The notes below the pieces were generated by a model. That model was not told the origin of the DNA and ran no database searches. It worked only from the letters and a program-made list of their open reading frames with translations. Below, piece after piece: positions 14,101 to 27,700 of a DNA stretch of 64,000 nucleotides (position 1 is its first letter; the number at the start of each line of letters is the position of its first letter). Source of the stretch: Megachile rotundata (lineage: Eukaryota > Arthropoda > Insecta > Hymenoptera > Megachilidae); the NCBI RefSeq assembly GCF_050947335.1, contig NW_027473317.1, positions 3,596,001 to 3,660,000 on the forward strand. Direction: 5' to 3'. The translations under genes were made by a program, and so were the position numbers.

Positions 14101-15710
14101 GATTGTGATTGTATGATTGTGATTGTATGATTGTGATCGTATGATTGTGATTGTATGATCGGGATTGTATGATCGTGATTGTGAGATTGTGATTGTATGA
14201 TTGTGATTGTATGATTGCGATTGTATGATTGTGATTGTATGATTGTGATTGTATGATTGTGATCGTATGATTGTGATCGTATGATTGTGATCGTATAATT
14301 GTGATCGTATGATTGTGATTGTATGATTGTGATTGTATGATTGTGATTGTATGATCGGGATTGTATGATCGTGATTGTGAGATTGTGATTGTATGATTGT
14401 GATTGTATGATTGCGATTGTATGATTGTGATTGTATGATTGTGATCGTATGATTGTGATCGTATGATTGTGGTCGTGTGATTGTGATTGTATGATTGTGA
14501 TTGTATGATTGTGATTGTATGAATGCGTTTGCATGATTGTGATTGTATGATTGTGATTGTGTGATTGTGATTGTATGATTGCGATTGTATGATTGTGATT
14601 GTATGATTGTTTCTGCATGATTGTGATTGTATGATTGCGATTGTATGATTATGATTGTGTGATTGTGATTGTATGATTGTGATTGTGTGATTGTGATTGT
14701 GAGATTGTGATTGTATGATTTTGATTGTATGATCGTGATTGTATGATTGTGATTGTATGATTGTGATTGTATGATTGTGATCGTATGATTGTGATTGTAA
14801 GATTGTGATTGTGTGATTGTGATTGTATGATTGTAATTGTATGATTGTGATTGTATGATTGTGATCGTATGATTGTGATTGTAAGATTGTGATTGTGTGA
14901 TTGTGATTGTATGATTGTGATTGTATGATTGTTTCTGCATGATTGTGATTGTATGATTGCGATTGTATGATTATGATTGTGTGATTGTGATTGTATGATT
15001 GTGATTGGGAGATTGTGATTGTATGATTGTGATTGTATGATTGTGATTGTATGATTGTGATTGTATGATTGTGATTGTATGACTGTGATTGTATGATTGC
15101 GATTGTATGATTCTGATTGTATGATTGTGGTTGTATGATTGTGATCGTATGATTGTGATCGTATGATTGTGATCGTATGATTGTGATCGTATGATTGTGA
15201 TCGTATGATTGTGATCGTATGATTGTGATGGTATGATTGTGATTGTATGATTGTGATTGTATGATTGTGATTGTATGATTGTGATTGTATGATTGTGATT
15301 GTATGATTGTGATCGTATGATTGTGATTCTTTGATTGCGATTGTATGATTGTGATTGTATGATTGTGATTGTATGATTGTGATTGTATGATTGTGATTGT
15401 ATGATTGTGATTGTATGATTGTGATTGTATGATTGTGATTGTATGATTGTGATTGTATGATTGGCATCGTATGATTGTGGTTGTGTGATTGCGATTGTAT
15501 GATTGCGACTGTATGATTGTGATTGTATGATTGTGATTGTATGATTGTGATTGTATGATTATGATTGTATGATTGTCATTGTATGATTGTGATTGTGTGA
15601 TTGTGATTGTATGATTGTGATTGTATGATTGTGATTGTATGATTGTGATAGTATGATTGTGATTGTATGATTGTGATTGTATGATTGCGATTGTATGATT
15701 GCGATTGTAT
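14100..15710 (+). repeat. 1.3-1.6-kb tandem duplication, copy 1
   Basis: Markers here recur one period downstream: GCGTTTGCATG near 14525 and near 16134, GTTTCTGCATG near 14610 and near 16218 (period about 1610), and GGCATCG at 15463 and 16793 (period 1330). The 280-bp difference means 20 units between the last two markers are present in this copy and missing from the next. The copy includes a run of six GATCG units ended by GATGG at about 15142-15230. The family is the same as that of the 3.44-kb sub-repeat further right. Confidence 0.8.
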
Positions 15711-17000
15711 GATTATGATTGTATGATTGTGATTGTATGATTGTGATCGTATGATTGTGATTGTATGATCGGGATTGTATGATCGTGATTGTAAAATTGT
15801 GATTGTATGATTGTGATTGTATGATTGCGATTGTATGATTGTGATTGTATGATTGTGATTGTATGATTGTGATCGTATGATTGTGATCGTATGATTGTGA
15901 TCGTATAATTGTGATCGTATGATTGTGATTGTATGATTGTGATTGTATGATTGTGATTGTATGATCGGGATTGTATGATCGTGATTGTGAGATTGTGATT
16001 GTATGATTGTGATTGTATGATTGCGATTGTAGGATTGTGATTGTATGATTGTGATCGTATGATTGTGATCGTATGATTGTGGTCGTGTGATTGTGATTGT
16101 ATGATTGTGATTGTATGATTGTGATTGTATGATTGCGTTTGCATGATTGTGATTGTATGATTGTGATTGTGTGATTGTGATTGTATGATTGCGATTGTAT
16201 GATTGTGATTGTATGATTGTTTCTGCATGATTGTGATTGTATGATTGCGATTGTATGATTATGATTGTGTGATTGTGATTGTATGATTGTGATTGTGTGA
16301 TTGTGATTGTGAGATTGTGATTGTATGATTGTGATTGTATGATTGTGATTGTATGATTGTGATTGTATGACTGTGATTGTATGATTGCGATTGTATGATT
16401 CTGATTGTATGATTGTGGTTGTATGATTGTGATTGTATGATTGTGATCGTATGATTGTGATCGTATGATTGTGATCGTATGATTGTGATCGTATGATTGT
16501 GATCGTATGATTGTGATCGTATGATTGTGATGGTATGATTGTGATTGTATGATTGTGATTGTATGATTGTGATTGTATGATTGTGATTGTATGATTGTGA
16601 TTGTATGATTGTGATCGTATGATTGTGATTCTTTGATTGCGATTGTATGATTGTGATTGTATGATTGTGATTGTATGATTGTGATTGTATGATTGTGATT
16701 GTATGATTGTGATTGTATGATTGTGATTGTATGATTGTGATTGTATGATTGTGATTGTATGATTGTGATTGTATGATTGTGATTGTATGATTGGCATCGT
16801 ATGATTGTGGTTGTGTGATTGCGATTGTATGATTGCGACTGTATGATTGTGATTGTATGATTGTGATTGTATGATTGTGATTGTATGATTATGATTGTAT
16901 GATTGTCATTGTATGATTGTGATTGTGTGATTGTGATTGTATGATTGTGATTGTATGATTGTGATTGTATGATTGTTATTGTATGATTGTGATTGTATGA
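15711..17000 (+). repeat. 1.3-1.6-kb tandem duplication, copy 2
   Basis: This is the second copy of 14.1-15.7 kb, shortened by 280 bp in the stretch containing GTAAGATTG units. It carries its own six-unit GATCG run near 16443-16530 and the GGCATCG marker at 16793. A GTAAAATTG unit at 15791 is otherwise seen only at 63977, which pins the distal duplication at an offset of 48186 at the right edge of the window. Confidence 0.78.
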
Positions 17001-18000
17001 TTATGATCGTATGATTGTGATTGTATGATTGTGATTGTATGATTGTGATTGTATGATTGTGATAGCATGATTGTGATTGCATGATTGTGATTGTATGATT
17101 GTGATTGTATGATTGTGATTGTATGATTGTGATTGTATGATTGTTTCTATATGATTGTGATTGTATGATTGCGATTGTATGATTCTGATTGTATGATTGT
17201 GATTGTGTGATTTTGATTGTGTGATTGTGATTGTGAGATTGTGATTGTATGATTGTGACTGTATTATTGTGATTGTATGATTGTGTTTGTATGATTGTGA
17301 TTGTATGATTGTGATCGTATGATTGTGATCGTATGATTGTGATCGTATGATTGTGATCGTATAATTGCGATTGTATGATTGTGATTGTATGATTGTGATT
17401 GTATGATTGTCATTGTATGATTGTGATTGTATGATTGTGATTGTATGATTGTGATTGCATGATTGTGATTGTATGATAGTACTTGTATGACTGTGATCGT
17501 ATGATTGTGATTGTATGATTGTGATTGTATAATTGTGATTGTATGATTGTGATTCTTTCATTGCGATTGTATGATTGTGATTGTATGATTGCGATTGTAT
17601 GATTGCGATTGTATGATCGTGATTGTATGATCGTGATTGTGAGATCGTGATTGTGAGATCGTGATTGTATGATTGTGATTGTATGGTTGTGATTGTATGA
17701 TAGTGATTGCATGATTGTGATTGTATGATTGTGATTGTATGATTGTGATTGTATGATTGTGATTTATGATTGTGATTGTATGATTGTGATTGTATGATTG
17801 TGTTTGCATGATTTTGATTGTATGATTGTGATTGTGTGATTGTGATTGTATGGTTGTGATTGTATGATTGTGATTGTATGATTGTGATTGTATGATTGTG
17901 TTTGTACGATTGTGATTGTGTGATTGTGATTGTGTGATTGTGATTGCGTGATTGTGATTGTATGATTGTGATTGTATGATTGTCATTGCATGATTGTGAT
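17000..18000 (+). repeat. Ectopic copy of the 4.8-5.75-kb segment
   Basis: From the ATAGCATG unit near 17.06 kb to about 17.99 kb the order of variants follows 4.82-5.75 kb. The TTTCATTGCG block near 17551 corresponds to that at 5349 (offset about 12203), and the flanking GATCG quartet, TATAATTGCG and paired GAGATCG units are in the same order. It leaves that alignment near 18.0 kb. One private change is GATAGTACTTG near 17478, where the other copies have GATAGTAATTG. Confidence 0.8.
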
Positions 18001-19420
18001 TGTATGATTATGATTGTGTGATTGTCATTGTATGATTGTGATTGTGTGATTGTGATTGTATGATTGTGATTGCATGATTGTGATTGTATGATAGTAATTG
18101 TATGATTGTGATCGTATGATTGTGATTGTAGAATTGTGATTGTATGATTGTGATTGTGTGATTGTGATTGTGTGATTGTGATTGTATGATTGTGATTGTA
18201 TGATTGTGATTGTATGATTGTGATTGTATGATTGTGATTGTATGATTGTGATTGTATGATTGTGATTGTATGATTGTGATTGTATGATTATGATCGTATG
18301 ATTGTGATTGTATGATTGTGATTGTATGATTGTGATTGTATGTTGTGATCGTATGATTGTGATCGTATGATTTTGATCGTATGATTGTGATCGTATAATT
18401 GCGATTGTATGATTGTGATTGTATGATTGTGATCGTATGATTGTGATTGTATGATTGTGATTGCATGATTGTGATTGTATGAGAGTAATTGTATGATTGT
18501 GATCGTATGATTGTGATTGTATGATAGTGATTGCATGATTGTGATTGTATGATTGTGATTGTATGATTGTGATTGTATGATTGTGATTTAAGATTGTGAT
18601 TGTATGATTGTGATTGTATGATTGTGATTCTTTCATTGCGATTGTATGATTGTGATTGTATGATTGCGATTGTATGATTGCGATTGTATGATCGTGATTG
18701 TATGATCGTGATTGTGAGATCGTGATTGTGAGATCGTGATTGTATGATTGTGATTGTATGGTTGTGATTGTATGATAGTGATTGCATGATTGTGATTGTA
18801 TGATTGTGATCGTATGATTGTGATTGTATGATTGTGATTGTATAATTGTGATTGTGTGATTGTGATTCTTTCATTGCGATTGTATGATTGTGATTGTATG
18901 ATTGCGATTGTATGATTGCGATTGTATGATCGTGATTGTATGATCGTGATTGTGAGATCGTGATTGTGAGATCGTGATTGTATGATTGTGATTGTATGAT
19001 TGTGATTGTATGATAGTGATTGCATGATTGTGATTGTATGATTGTGATTGTATGATTGTGATCGTATGATTGTGATTGTAAGATTGTGATTGTGTGATTG
19101 CGATTGTATGATTGTGACTGTATGATTGTGATAGTATGATTGTGATTGTATGATTGTGATCGTATGATTGTGATTCCTTGATTGCGATGGTGTGATTGTG
19201 ATTGTATGATTGTGATTGTATGATTGTGATTGTATGATTGTGATCGTATGATTGTGATTCCTTGATTGCGATGGTGTGATTGTGATTGTATGATTGTGAT
19301 TGTATGATTGTGATTGTATGATTGTGATTGTATGATTGTGATTGTATGATTGTGATTGTATGATTGTGATTGTATGATTGTGATTGTATGATTGTGATTG
19401 TATGATTGTGATGGTATGAT
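18000..19420 (+). repeat. Rearranged segment with a 238-bp tandem duplication and an irregular patch
   Basis: The TTTCATTGCG block occurs twice, near 18627 and 18865, exactly 17 units (238 bp) apart. The surrounding paired GAGATCG units are also doubled. Between 18.33 and 18.60 kb the array is less regular than elsewhere. A TATGTTGTG unit has lost one A, GATTTTGATCG and GAGAGTAATTG units appear only here as far as I can see, and a GATTTAAGATTG unit replaces the usual GATTTATGATTG. All remaining sequence is ordinary satellite. Confidence 0.75.
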
Positions 19421-20950
19421 TGTGATTGTATGATTGTGATTCTTTGATTGCGATTGTATGATTGCGATTGTATGATTGCGATTGTATGATTGCGGTTGTA
19501 TGATTGCGATTGTATGATTGCGATTGTATGATTGCGATTGTATGATTGCGATTGTATGATTGGGATTGTATGATTGTGATTGTATGATTGTGATTGTATG
19601 ATTGTGATTGTATGATTGTGATTGTATGATTGTGATTGTATGATTGTCATTGTATGATTGTGATTGTATGATTGTGATTGCATGATTGTGATTGCATGAT
19701 TGTGATTGCATGATTGTGATTGTATGATTGTGATTGTATGATTGTGATTGAATGATTGTGATTGTATGATTGTGATCGTATGATTGTGATCGTATGATTG
19801 TGATTGTATGATTGTGATTGTATGATTGTGATTGTATGATTGTGATTGTATGATTGTGATCGTATGATTGTGATTGTAAGATTGTGATTGTGTGATTGCG
19901 ATTGTATGATTGTGACTGTATGATTGTGATTGTATGATTGTGATTGTATGATTGTGATCGTATGATTGTGATTCCTTGATTGCGATTGCATGATTGTGAT
20001 TGTATGATTGTGATTGTATGATTGTGATTTTATGATTGTGATTGTATGATTGTGATTGTATGATTGTCATTGTATGATTGTGATTGTATGATTGTGATTG
20101 TATGATTGTGATTGTATGATTGTGATTGTATGATTGTGATTGTATGATTGTGATTGTATGATTGTGATGGTATGATTGTGATTGTATGATTGTGATTCTT
20201 TGATTGCGATTGTATGATTGCGATTGTACGATTGCGATTGTATGATTGCGATTGTGTGATTGTGATTGTATGATTGTGATTGTATGATAGTGATTGCATG
20301 ATTGTGATTGTATGATTGTGATTGTATGATTGTGATTGTATGATTGTGATTGCATGATTGTGATTGTATGATTGTGATTGTATGATTGTGATTGTATTAT
20401 TGTGATTGTATGATTGTGATTGTATGATTGTGATTGTATGATTGTGATCGTATGATTGTGATCGTATGATTGTGATTGTATGATTGTGATTGTATGATTC
20501 TGATTGTGTGATTGTGATTCTATGATTGTGATTGTATGATTGTGATTGTATGATCGTGATTGTATGATCGTGATTGTGAGATTGTGATTGTATGATTGTG
20601 ATTGTATGATTGTCATTGTATGATTGTGATTGTATGATTATGATTGTATGATTGTCATTGTATGATTGTGATTGTGTGATTGTGATTGTATGATTGTGAT
20701 TGCATGATTGTGATTGTATGATAGTAATTGTATGATTGTGATCGTATGATTGTGATTGTAGAATTGTGATTGTATGATTGTGATTGTGTGATTGTGATTG
20801 TGTGATTGTGATTGTATGATTGTGATCGTATGATTGTGATCGTATGATTGTGATTGTACAATTGTGATTGTATGATTGTGATTGTATGATTGTGATTGTA
20901 TGATTGTGATTGTGTTATTGTGATTGTATGATTGTGATTGTATGATTGTG
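19420..20950 (+). repeat. Partial repeat unit preceding the 9.4-kb HOR (1568-bp period)
   Basis: Variant order at about 19.9-20.6 kb matches 21.45-22.2 kb at a constant 1568 bp (112 units). Shared landmarks are the CCTTGATTGCGATTGCATG unit near 19.98 and 21.54 kb and the TTCTATG unit near 20.52 and 22.09 kb. The left part has a longer GCG run (near 19.45-19.56 kb) than the matching place in the next copy. This looks like a truncated start of a 9.4-kb unit, so the HOR family extends a little left of its first full copy. Confidence 0.75.
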
Positions 20951-22799
20951 ATTGTATGATTGTGATTGTATGATTGTGATTGCATGATTGTGATTGTATG
21001 ATAGTAATTGTATGATTGTGATCGTATGATTGTGATTGTAGAATTGTGATTGTATGATTGTGATTGTATGATTGTGATTGTATGATTGTGATTGTATGAT
21101 TGTGATTGTATGATTGTGATTGTATGATTGTGATTGTATGATTGTGATTGTATGATTGTGATTGTATGATTGTGATTGTATGATTGTGATTGTATGATTG
21201 TGATTGTATGATTGTGATTGTATGATTGTGATTGTATGATTGTGATGGTATGATTGTGATGGTATGATTGTGATTGTATGATTGTGATTCTTTGATTGCG
21301 ATTGTATGATTGCGATTGTACGATTGCGATTGTATGATTGCGATTGTATGATTGCGATTGTATGATTGTGATTGTATGATTGTGATTGTATGATTGTGAT
21401 TGTATGATTGTGATTGTATGATTGTGATCGTATGATTGTGATTGTAAGATTGTGATTGTGTGATTGCGATTGTATGATTGTGACTGTATGATTGTGATTG
21501 TATGATTGTGATTGTATGATTGTGATCGTATGATTGTGATTCCTTGATTGCGATTGCATGATTGTGATTGTATGATTGTGATTGTATGATTGTGATTTTA
21601 TGATTGTGATTGTATGATTGTGATTGTATGATTGTCATTGTATGATTGTGATTGTATGATTGTGATTGTATGATTGTGATTGTATGATTGTGATTGTATG
21701 ATTGTGATTGTATGATTGTGATTGTATGATTGTGATGGTATGATTGTGATTGTATGATTGTGATTCTTTGATTGCGATTGTATGATTGCGATTGTACGAT
21801 TGCGATTGTATGATTGCGATTGTATGATTGTGATTGTATGATTGTGATTGTATGATAGTGATTGCATGATTGTGATTGTATGATTGTGATTGTATGATTG
21901 TGATTGTATGATTGTGATTGCATGATTGTTATTGTATGATTGTGATTGTATGATTGTGATTGTATTATTGTGATTGTATGATTGTGATTGTATGATTGTG
22001 ATTGTATGATTGTGATCGTATGATTGTGATCGTATGATTGTGATTGTATGATTGTGATTGTATGATTCTGATTGTGTGATTGTGATTCTATGATTGTGAT
22101 TGTATGATTGTGATTGTATGATCGTGATTGTATGATCGTGATTGTGAGATTGTGATTGTATGATTGTGATTGTATGATTGTCATTGTATGATTGTGATTG
22201 TATGATTGTGATTGTATGATTGTGATTGTATGATTGTGATTGTATGATTGTGATTGTATGATTATGATCGTATGATTGTGATTGTAAGATGGTGATTGTG
22301 TGATTGCGATTGTATGATTGTGACTGTATGATTGTGATTGTATGATTGTGATTGTATGATTGTGATTGAATGATTATGATTGTATGATTGTGATTGTATG
22401 ATTGTGATTGTATGATTGTGATTGTATGATTGTCATTGTATGATTGTGATTGTATGATTATGATTGTATGATTGTCATTGTATGATTGTGATTGTGTGAT
22501 TGTGATTGTATGATTGTGATTGCATGATTGTGATTGTATGATAGTAATTGTATGATTGTGATCGTATGATTGTGATTGTAGAATTGTGATTGTATGATTG
22601 TGATTGTATGATTGTGATTGTATGATTGTGATTGTATGATTGTGATTGTATGATTGTGATTGTATGATTGTGATTGTATGATTGTGATTGTATGATTGTG
22701 ATTGTATGATTGTGATTGTATGATTGTGATTGTATGATTGTGATTGTATGATTGTGATTGTATGATTGTGATTGTATGATTGTGATTGTATGATTGTGA

Positions 22800-24490
22800 T
22801 GGTATGATTGTGATTGTATGATTGTGATTCTTTGATTGCGATTGTATGATTGCGATTGTACGATTGCGATTGTATGATTGCGATTGTATGATTGCGATTG
22901 TATGATTGTGATTGTATGATTGTGATTGTATGATTGTGATTGTATGATTGTGATTGTATGATTGTGATTGTATCATTGTGATTGTATGATTGTGATTGTA
23001 TGACTGTGATTGTATGATTGTGATTGTATGATTGTCATTGTATGATTGTGATTGTATGATTGTGATTGCATGATTGTGATTGCATGATTGTGATTGCATG
23101 ATTGTGATTGCATGATTGTGATTGCATGATTGTGATTGCATGATTGTGATTGTATGATTGTGATTGTATGATTGTGATTGTATGATTGTGATTGTATGAT
23201 TGTGATTGTATGATTGTGATTGTGAGATTGTGATTGTATGATTGTGATTGTATGATTGTGATTGTATGATTGTGATTGTATGATTGTGATTGTATGATTG
23301 TGATTGTATGGTTGTGATTCTATGATTGTGATTGTATGATTGTGATCGTATGATTGTGGTTGTATAATTAAGGTTGTATGATTGTTTCTGTATGATTGTG
23401 ATTGTATGATTGCGATTGTATGATTGTGATTGTATGATTGTGATTATATGATTGTGATCGTATGATTGTGATTCTTTGATTGCGATTGTATGATTGTGAT
23501 TGTGTGATTGTGATTGTATGATTGTGATTGTATGATTGTGATTGTATGATTGTGATTGTATGATTGTGATTGTACGATTGTGATTGCATGATTGTGATTG
23601 TATGATTGTGATTGTATGATTGTGATTGTATGATTGTGATTGTATGATTGTGATGGTATGATTGTGATTGTATGATTGTGATTCTTTGATTGCGATTGTA
23701 TGATTGCGATTGTACGATTGCGATTGTACGATTGCGATTGTATGATTGCGATTGTATGATTGGGATTGTATGATTGTGATTGTATGATTGTGATTGTATG
23801 ATTGTGATTGTATGATTGTGATTGTATCATTGTGATTGTATGATTGTGATTGTATGACTGTGATTGTATGATTGTGATTGTATGATTGTCATTGTATGAT
23901 TGTGATTGTATGATTGTGATTGCATGATTGTGATTGCATGATTGTGATTGCATGATTGTGATTGCATGATTGTGATTGCATGATTGTGATTGCATGATTG
24001 TGATTGTATGATTGTGATTGTATGATTGTGATTGTATGATTGTGATTGTATGATTGTGATTGTATGATTGTGATTGTGAGATTGTGATTGTATGATTGTG
24101 ATTGTATGATTGTGATTGTATGATTGTGATTGTATGATTGTGATTGTATGGTTGTGATTCTATGATTGTGATTGTATGATTGTGATCGTATGATTGTGGT
24201 TGTATAATTAAGGTTGTATGATTGTTTCTGTATGATTGTGATTGTATGATTGCGATTGTATGATTGTGATTGTATGATTGTGATTATATGATTGTGATCG
24301 TATGATTGTGATTCTTTGATTGCGATTGTATGATTGTGATTGTGTGATTGTGATTGTATGATTGTGATTGTATGATTGTGATTGTATGATTGTGATTGTA
24401 TGATTGTGATTGTACGATTGTGATTGCATGATTGTGATTGTATGATTGTGATTGTATGATTGTGATTGTATGATTGTGATTGTATGATTG
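22800..24490 (+). repeat. 840-bp tandem duplication inside 9.4-kb unit 1
   Basis: Two adjacent copies run from about 22.80 to 23.65 and 23.65 to 24.49 kb. AATTAAGG at 23366 and 24206 are exactly 840 bp (60 units) apart. Each copy contains a run of six GATTGTGATTGCAT units (about 23.06-23.15 and 23.92-24.00 kb), a TATCATTG unit and a TATGGTTGTGATTCTATG unit. The same pair is present in units 2 and 3, so the duplication is older than the amplification of the 9.4-kb unit. Confidence 0.83.
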
Positions 24491-24709
24491 TGATTGTATG
24501 ATAGTGATTGTATGATTGTTTCTGTATGATTGTGATTGTATGATTGCGATTGTATGATTATGATTGTATGATAGTGATTGTATGATTGTGATTGTGTGAT
24601 TGTGATTGTGAGATTGTGATTGTATGATCGTGATTGTATGATCGTGATTGTGAGATTGTGATTGTATGATTGTGATTGTATGATTGTGATTGTATGATTG
24701 TGATTGTAT

Positions 24710-27700
24710 GATTGTTTCTGCATGATTGTGATTGAGTGATTGCGATTGTATGATTATGATTGTGTGATTGTGATTGTATGATTGTGATTGTGAGATTGTG
24801 ATTGTATGATTGTGATTGTATGATTGTGATTGTATGATTGTGATTGTATGACTGTGATTGTATGATTGCGATTGTATGATTCTGATTGTATGATTGTGAT
24901 TGTATGATTGTAATTGTATGATCGTGATTGTATGATCGTGATTGTATGATCGTGATTGTGAGATTGTGATTGTATGATTGTGGTTGTATGATTGTGATTG
25001 TATGATTGTGATTGTAAGGTTGTGATTGTATGATTGTGATTGTATGATTGTGATTGCATGATTGTGACTGTATGATTGTGACTGTATGATTGTGATTTAT
25101 GATTGTGATTGTATGATTCTGATTGTATGATTGTGATTGTATGATAGTGATTGTATGATTGTTTCTGTATGATTGTGATTATATGATTGGGATTGTATGA
25201 TTATGATTGTATGATTGTGATTGTATGATTGGAATTGTGTGATTGTGATTGTGAGATTGTGATTGTATGATTTTGATTGTATGATCGTGATTGTATGATC
25301 GTGATTGTGAGATTGTGATTGTATGATTGTGATTGTATGATTGTGATTGTATGATAGTAATTGTATGATTGTGATTGTATGATTGTCATTGTATGATTGT
25401 GATTGTATGATTGTGATCGTATGATTGTGATCGTATGATTGTGATCGTATGATTGTGATCGTATGATTGTGATCGTATGATTGTGATCGTATGATTGTGA
25501 TGGTATGATTGTGATTGTATGATTGTGATTGTATGATTGTGATTGTATGATTGTGATTGTATGATTGTAATTGTATGATTGTGATTGTATGATTGTGATC
25601 GTATGATTGTGATTCTTTGATTGCGATTGTATGATTGTGATTGTATGATTGTGATTGTATGATTGTGATTGTATGATTGTGATTGTATGATTGTGATTGT
25701 ATGATTGTGATTGTATGATTGGCATCGTATGATTGTGATTGTGTGATTGCGATTGTATGATTGCGACTGTATGATTGTGATTGTATGATTGCCATTGTAT
25801 GATTGTGATTGTATGATTATGATTGTATGATTGTCATTGTATGATTGTGATTGTGTGATTGTGATTGTATGATTGTGATTGTATGATTGTGATTGTATGA
25901 TTGTGATTGTATGATTATGATCGTATGATTGTGATTGTATGATTGTGTTTGTATGATTGTGATTGTGTGATTGTGATTGTGTGATTGTGATTGCGTGATT
26001 GTGATTGTATGATTGTGATTGTATGATTGTCATTGTATGATTGTGATTGTATGATTCTGATTGTATGATTGTGATTGCATGATTGTGATTGGATGATTGT
26101 GATTGTATGATTGTGATTGTGAGATTGTGATTGTGAGATTGTGATTGTATGATTGTGATTGTGTGACTGTGATTGTATGATTGTGATTGTATAATTGTGA
26201 TGGTATGATTGTGATTGTATGATTGTGATTGTATGATTGTGATTGCATGATTGTGATTGTATGATAGTAATTGTATGATTGTGATCGTATGATTGTGATC
26301 GTATGATTGTGATTGTATGATTGTGATGGTATGATTGTGATTGTATGATTGTGATTGTATGATTGTGATCGTATGATTGTGGTTGTATAATTAAGGTTGT
26401 ATGATTGTTTCTGTATGATTGTGATTGTATGATTGCGACTGTATGATTGTGATTGTATGATTGTGATTGTATGATTGTGATTGCATGATTGTGATTGTAT
26501 GATTGTGATTGTATGATTGTGATTGCATGATTGTGACTGTATGATTGTGATTGTATGATTGTGATTGTATGATTGTGATTGTATGATTGTTTCTGTATGA
26601 TTGTGATTGTATGATTGCGATTGTATGATTCTGATTGTATGATTGTGATTGTATGATTGTGATTTTGTGATTGTGATTGTGTGATTGCGATTGTGTGATT
26701 GTGATTGTGAGATTGTGATTGTATGATTGTGATTGTATGATTGTGATTGTATTATTGTGATTGTATGATTGTGATTGTATGATTGTGATTGTATGATTGT
26801 GATCGTATGATTGTGATCGTATAATTGTGATTGTATGATTCTGATTGTATGATTGTGATTGTATGATTGTGATTGTATGATTGTGATTGTATGATCGTGA
26901 TTGTATGATCGTGATTGTGAGATTGTGATTGTATGATTGTGATTGTATGATTGTGATTGTATGATTGTCATTGTATGATTGTGATTGTATGATTATGATT
27001 GTATTATTGTCATTGTATGATTGTGATTGTGTGATTGTGATTGTATGATTGTGATTGCATGATTGTGATTGTATGATAGTAATTGTATGATTGTGATGGT
27101 ATGATTGTGATTGTAGAATTGTGATTGTGTGATTGTGATTGTGTGATTGTGATTGTATGATTGTGATTGTATGATTGTGATCGTATGATTGTGATCGTAT
27201 GATTGTGATTGTACAATTGTGATTGTATGACTGTAATTGTATGATTGTGATTGTATGATTGTGATCGTATGATTGTGATTGTAAGATTGTGATTGTGTGA
27301 TTGTGATTGTATGATTGTGATTGTATGATTGTTTCTGCATGATTGTGATTGTATGATTGCGATTGTATGATTATGATTGTGTGATTGTGATTGTATGATT
27401 GTGATTGGGAGATTGTGATTGTATGATTGTGATTGTATGATTGTGATTGTATGATTGTGATTGTATGATTGTGATTGTATGACTGTGATTGTATGATTGC
27501 GATTGTATGATTCTGATTGTATGATTGTGGTTGTATGATTGTGATTGTATGATTGTGATCGTATGATTGTGATCGTATGATTGTGATCGTATGATTGTGA
27601 TCGTATGATTGTGATCGTATGATTGTGATCGTATGATTGTGATGGTATGATTGTGATTGTATGATTGTGATTGTATGATTGTGATTGTATGATTGTGATT

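Noticed and set aside
23040..24000. CRISPR array
   Set aside because: Repeats are contiguous 14-mers with no unique spacers of regular length and no cas genes.
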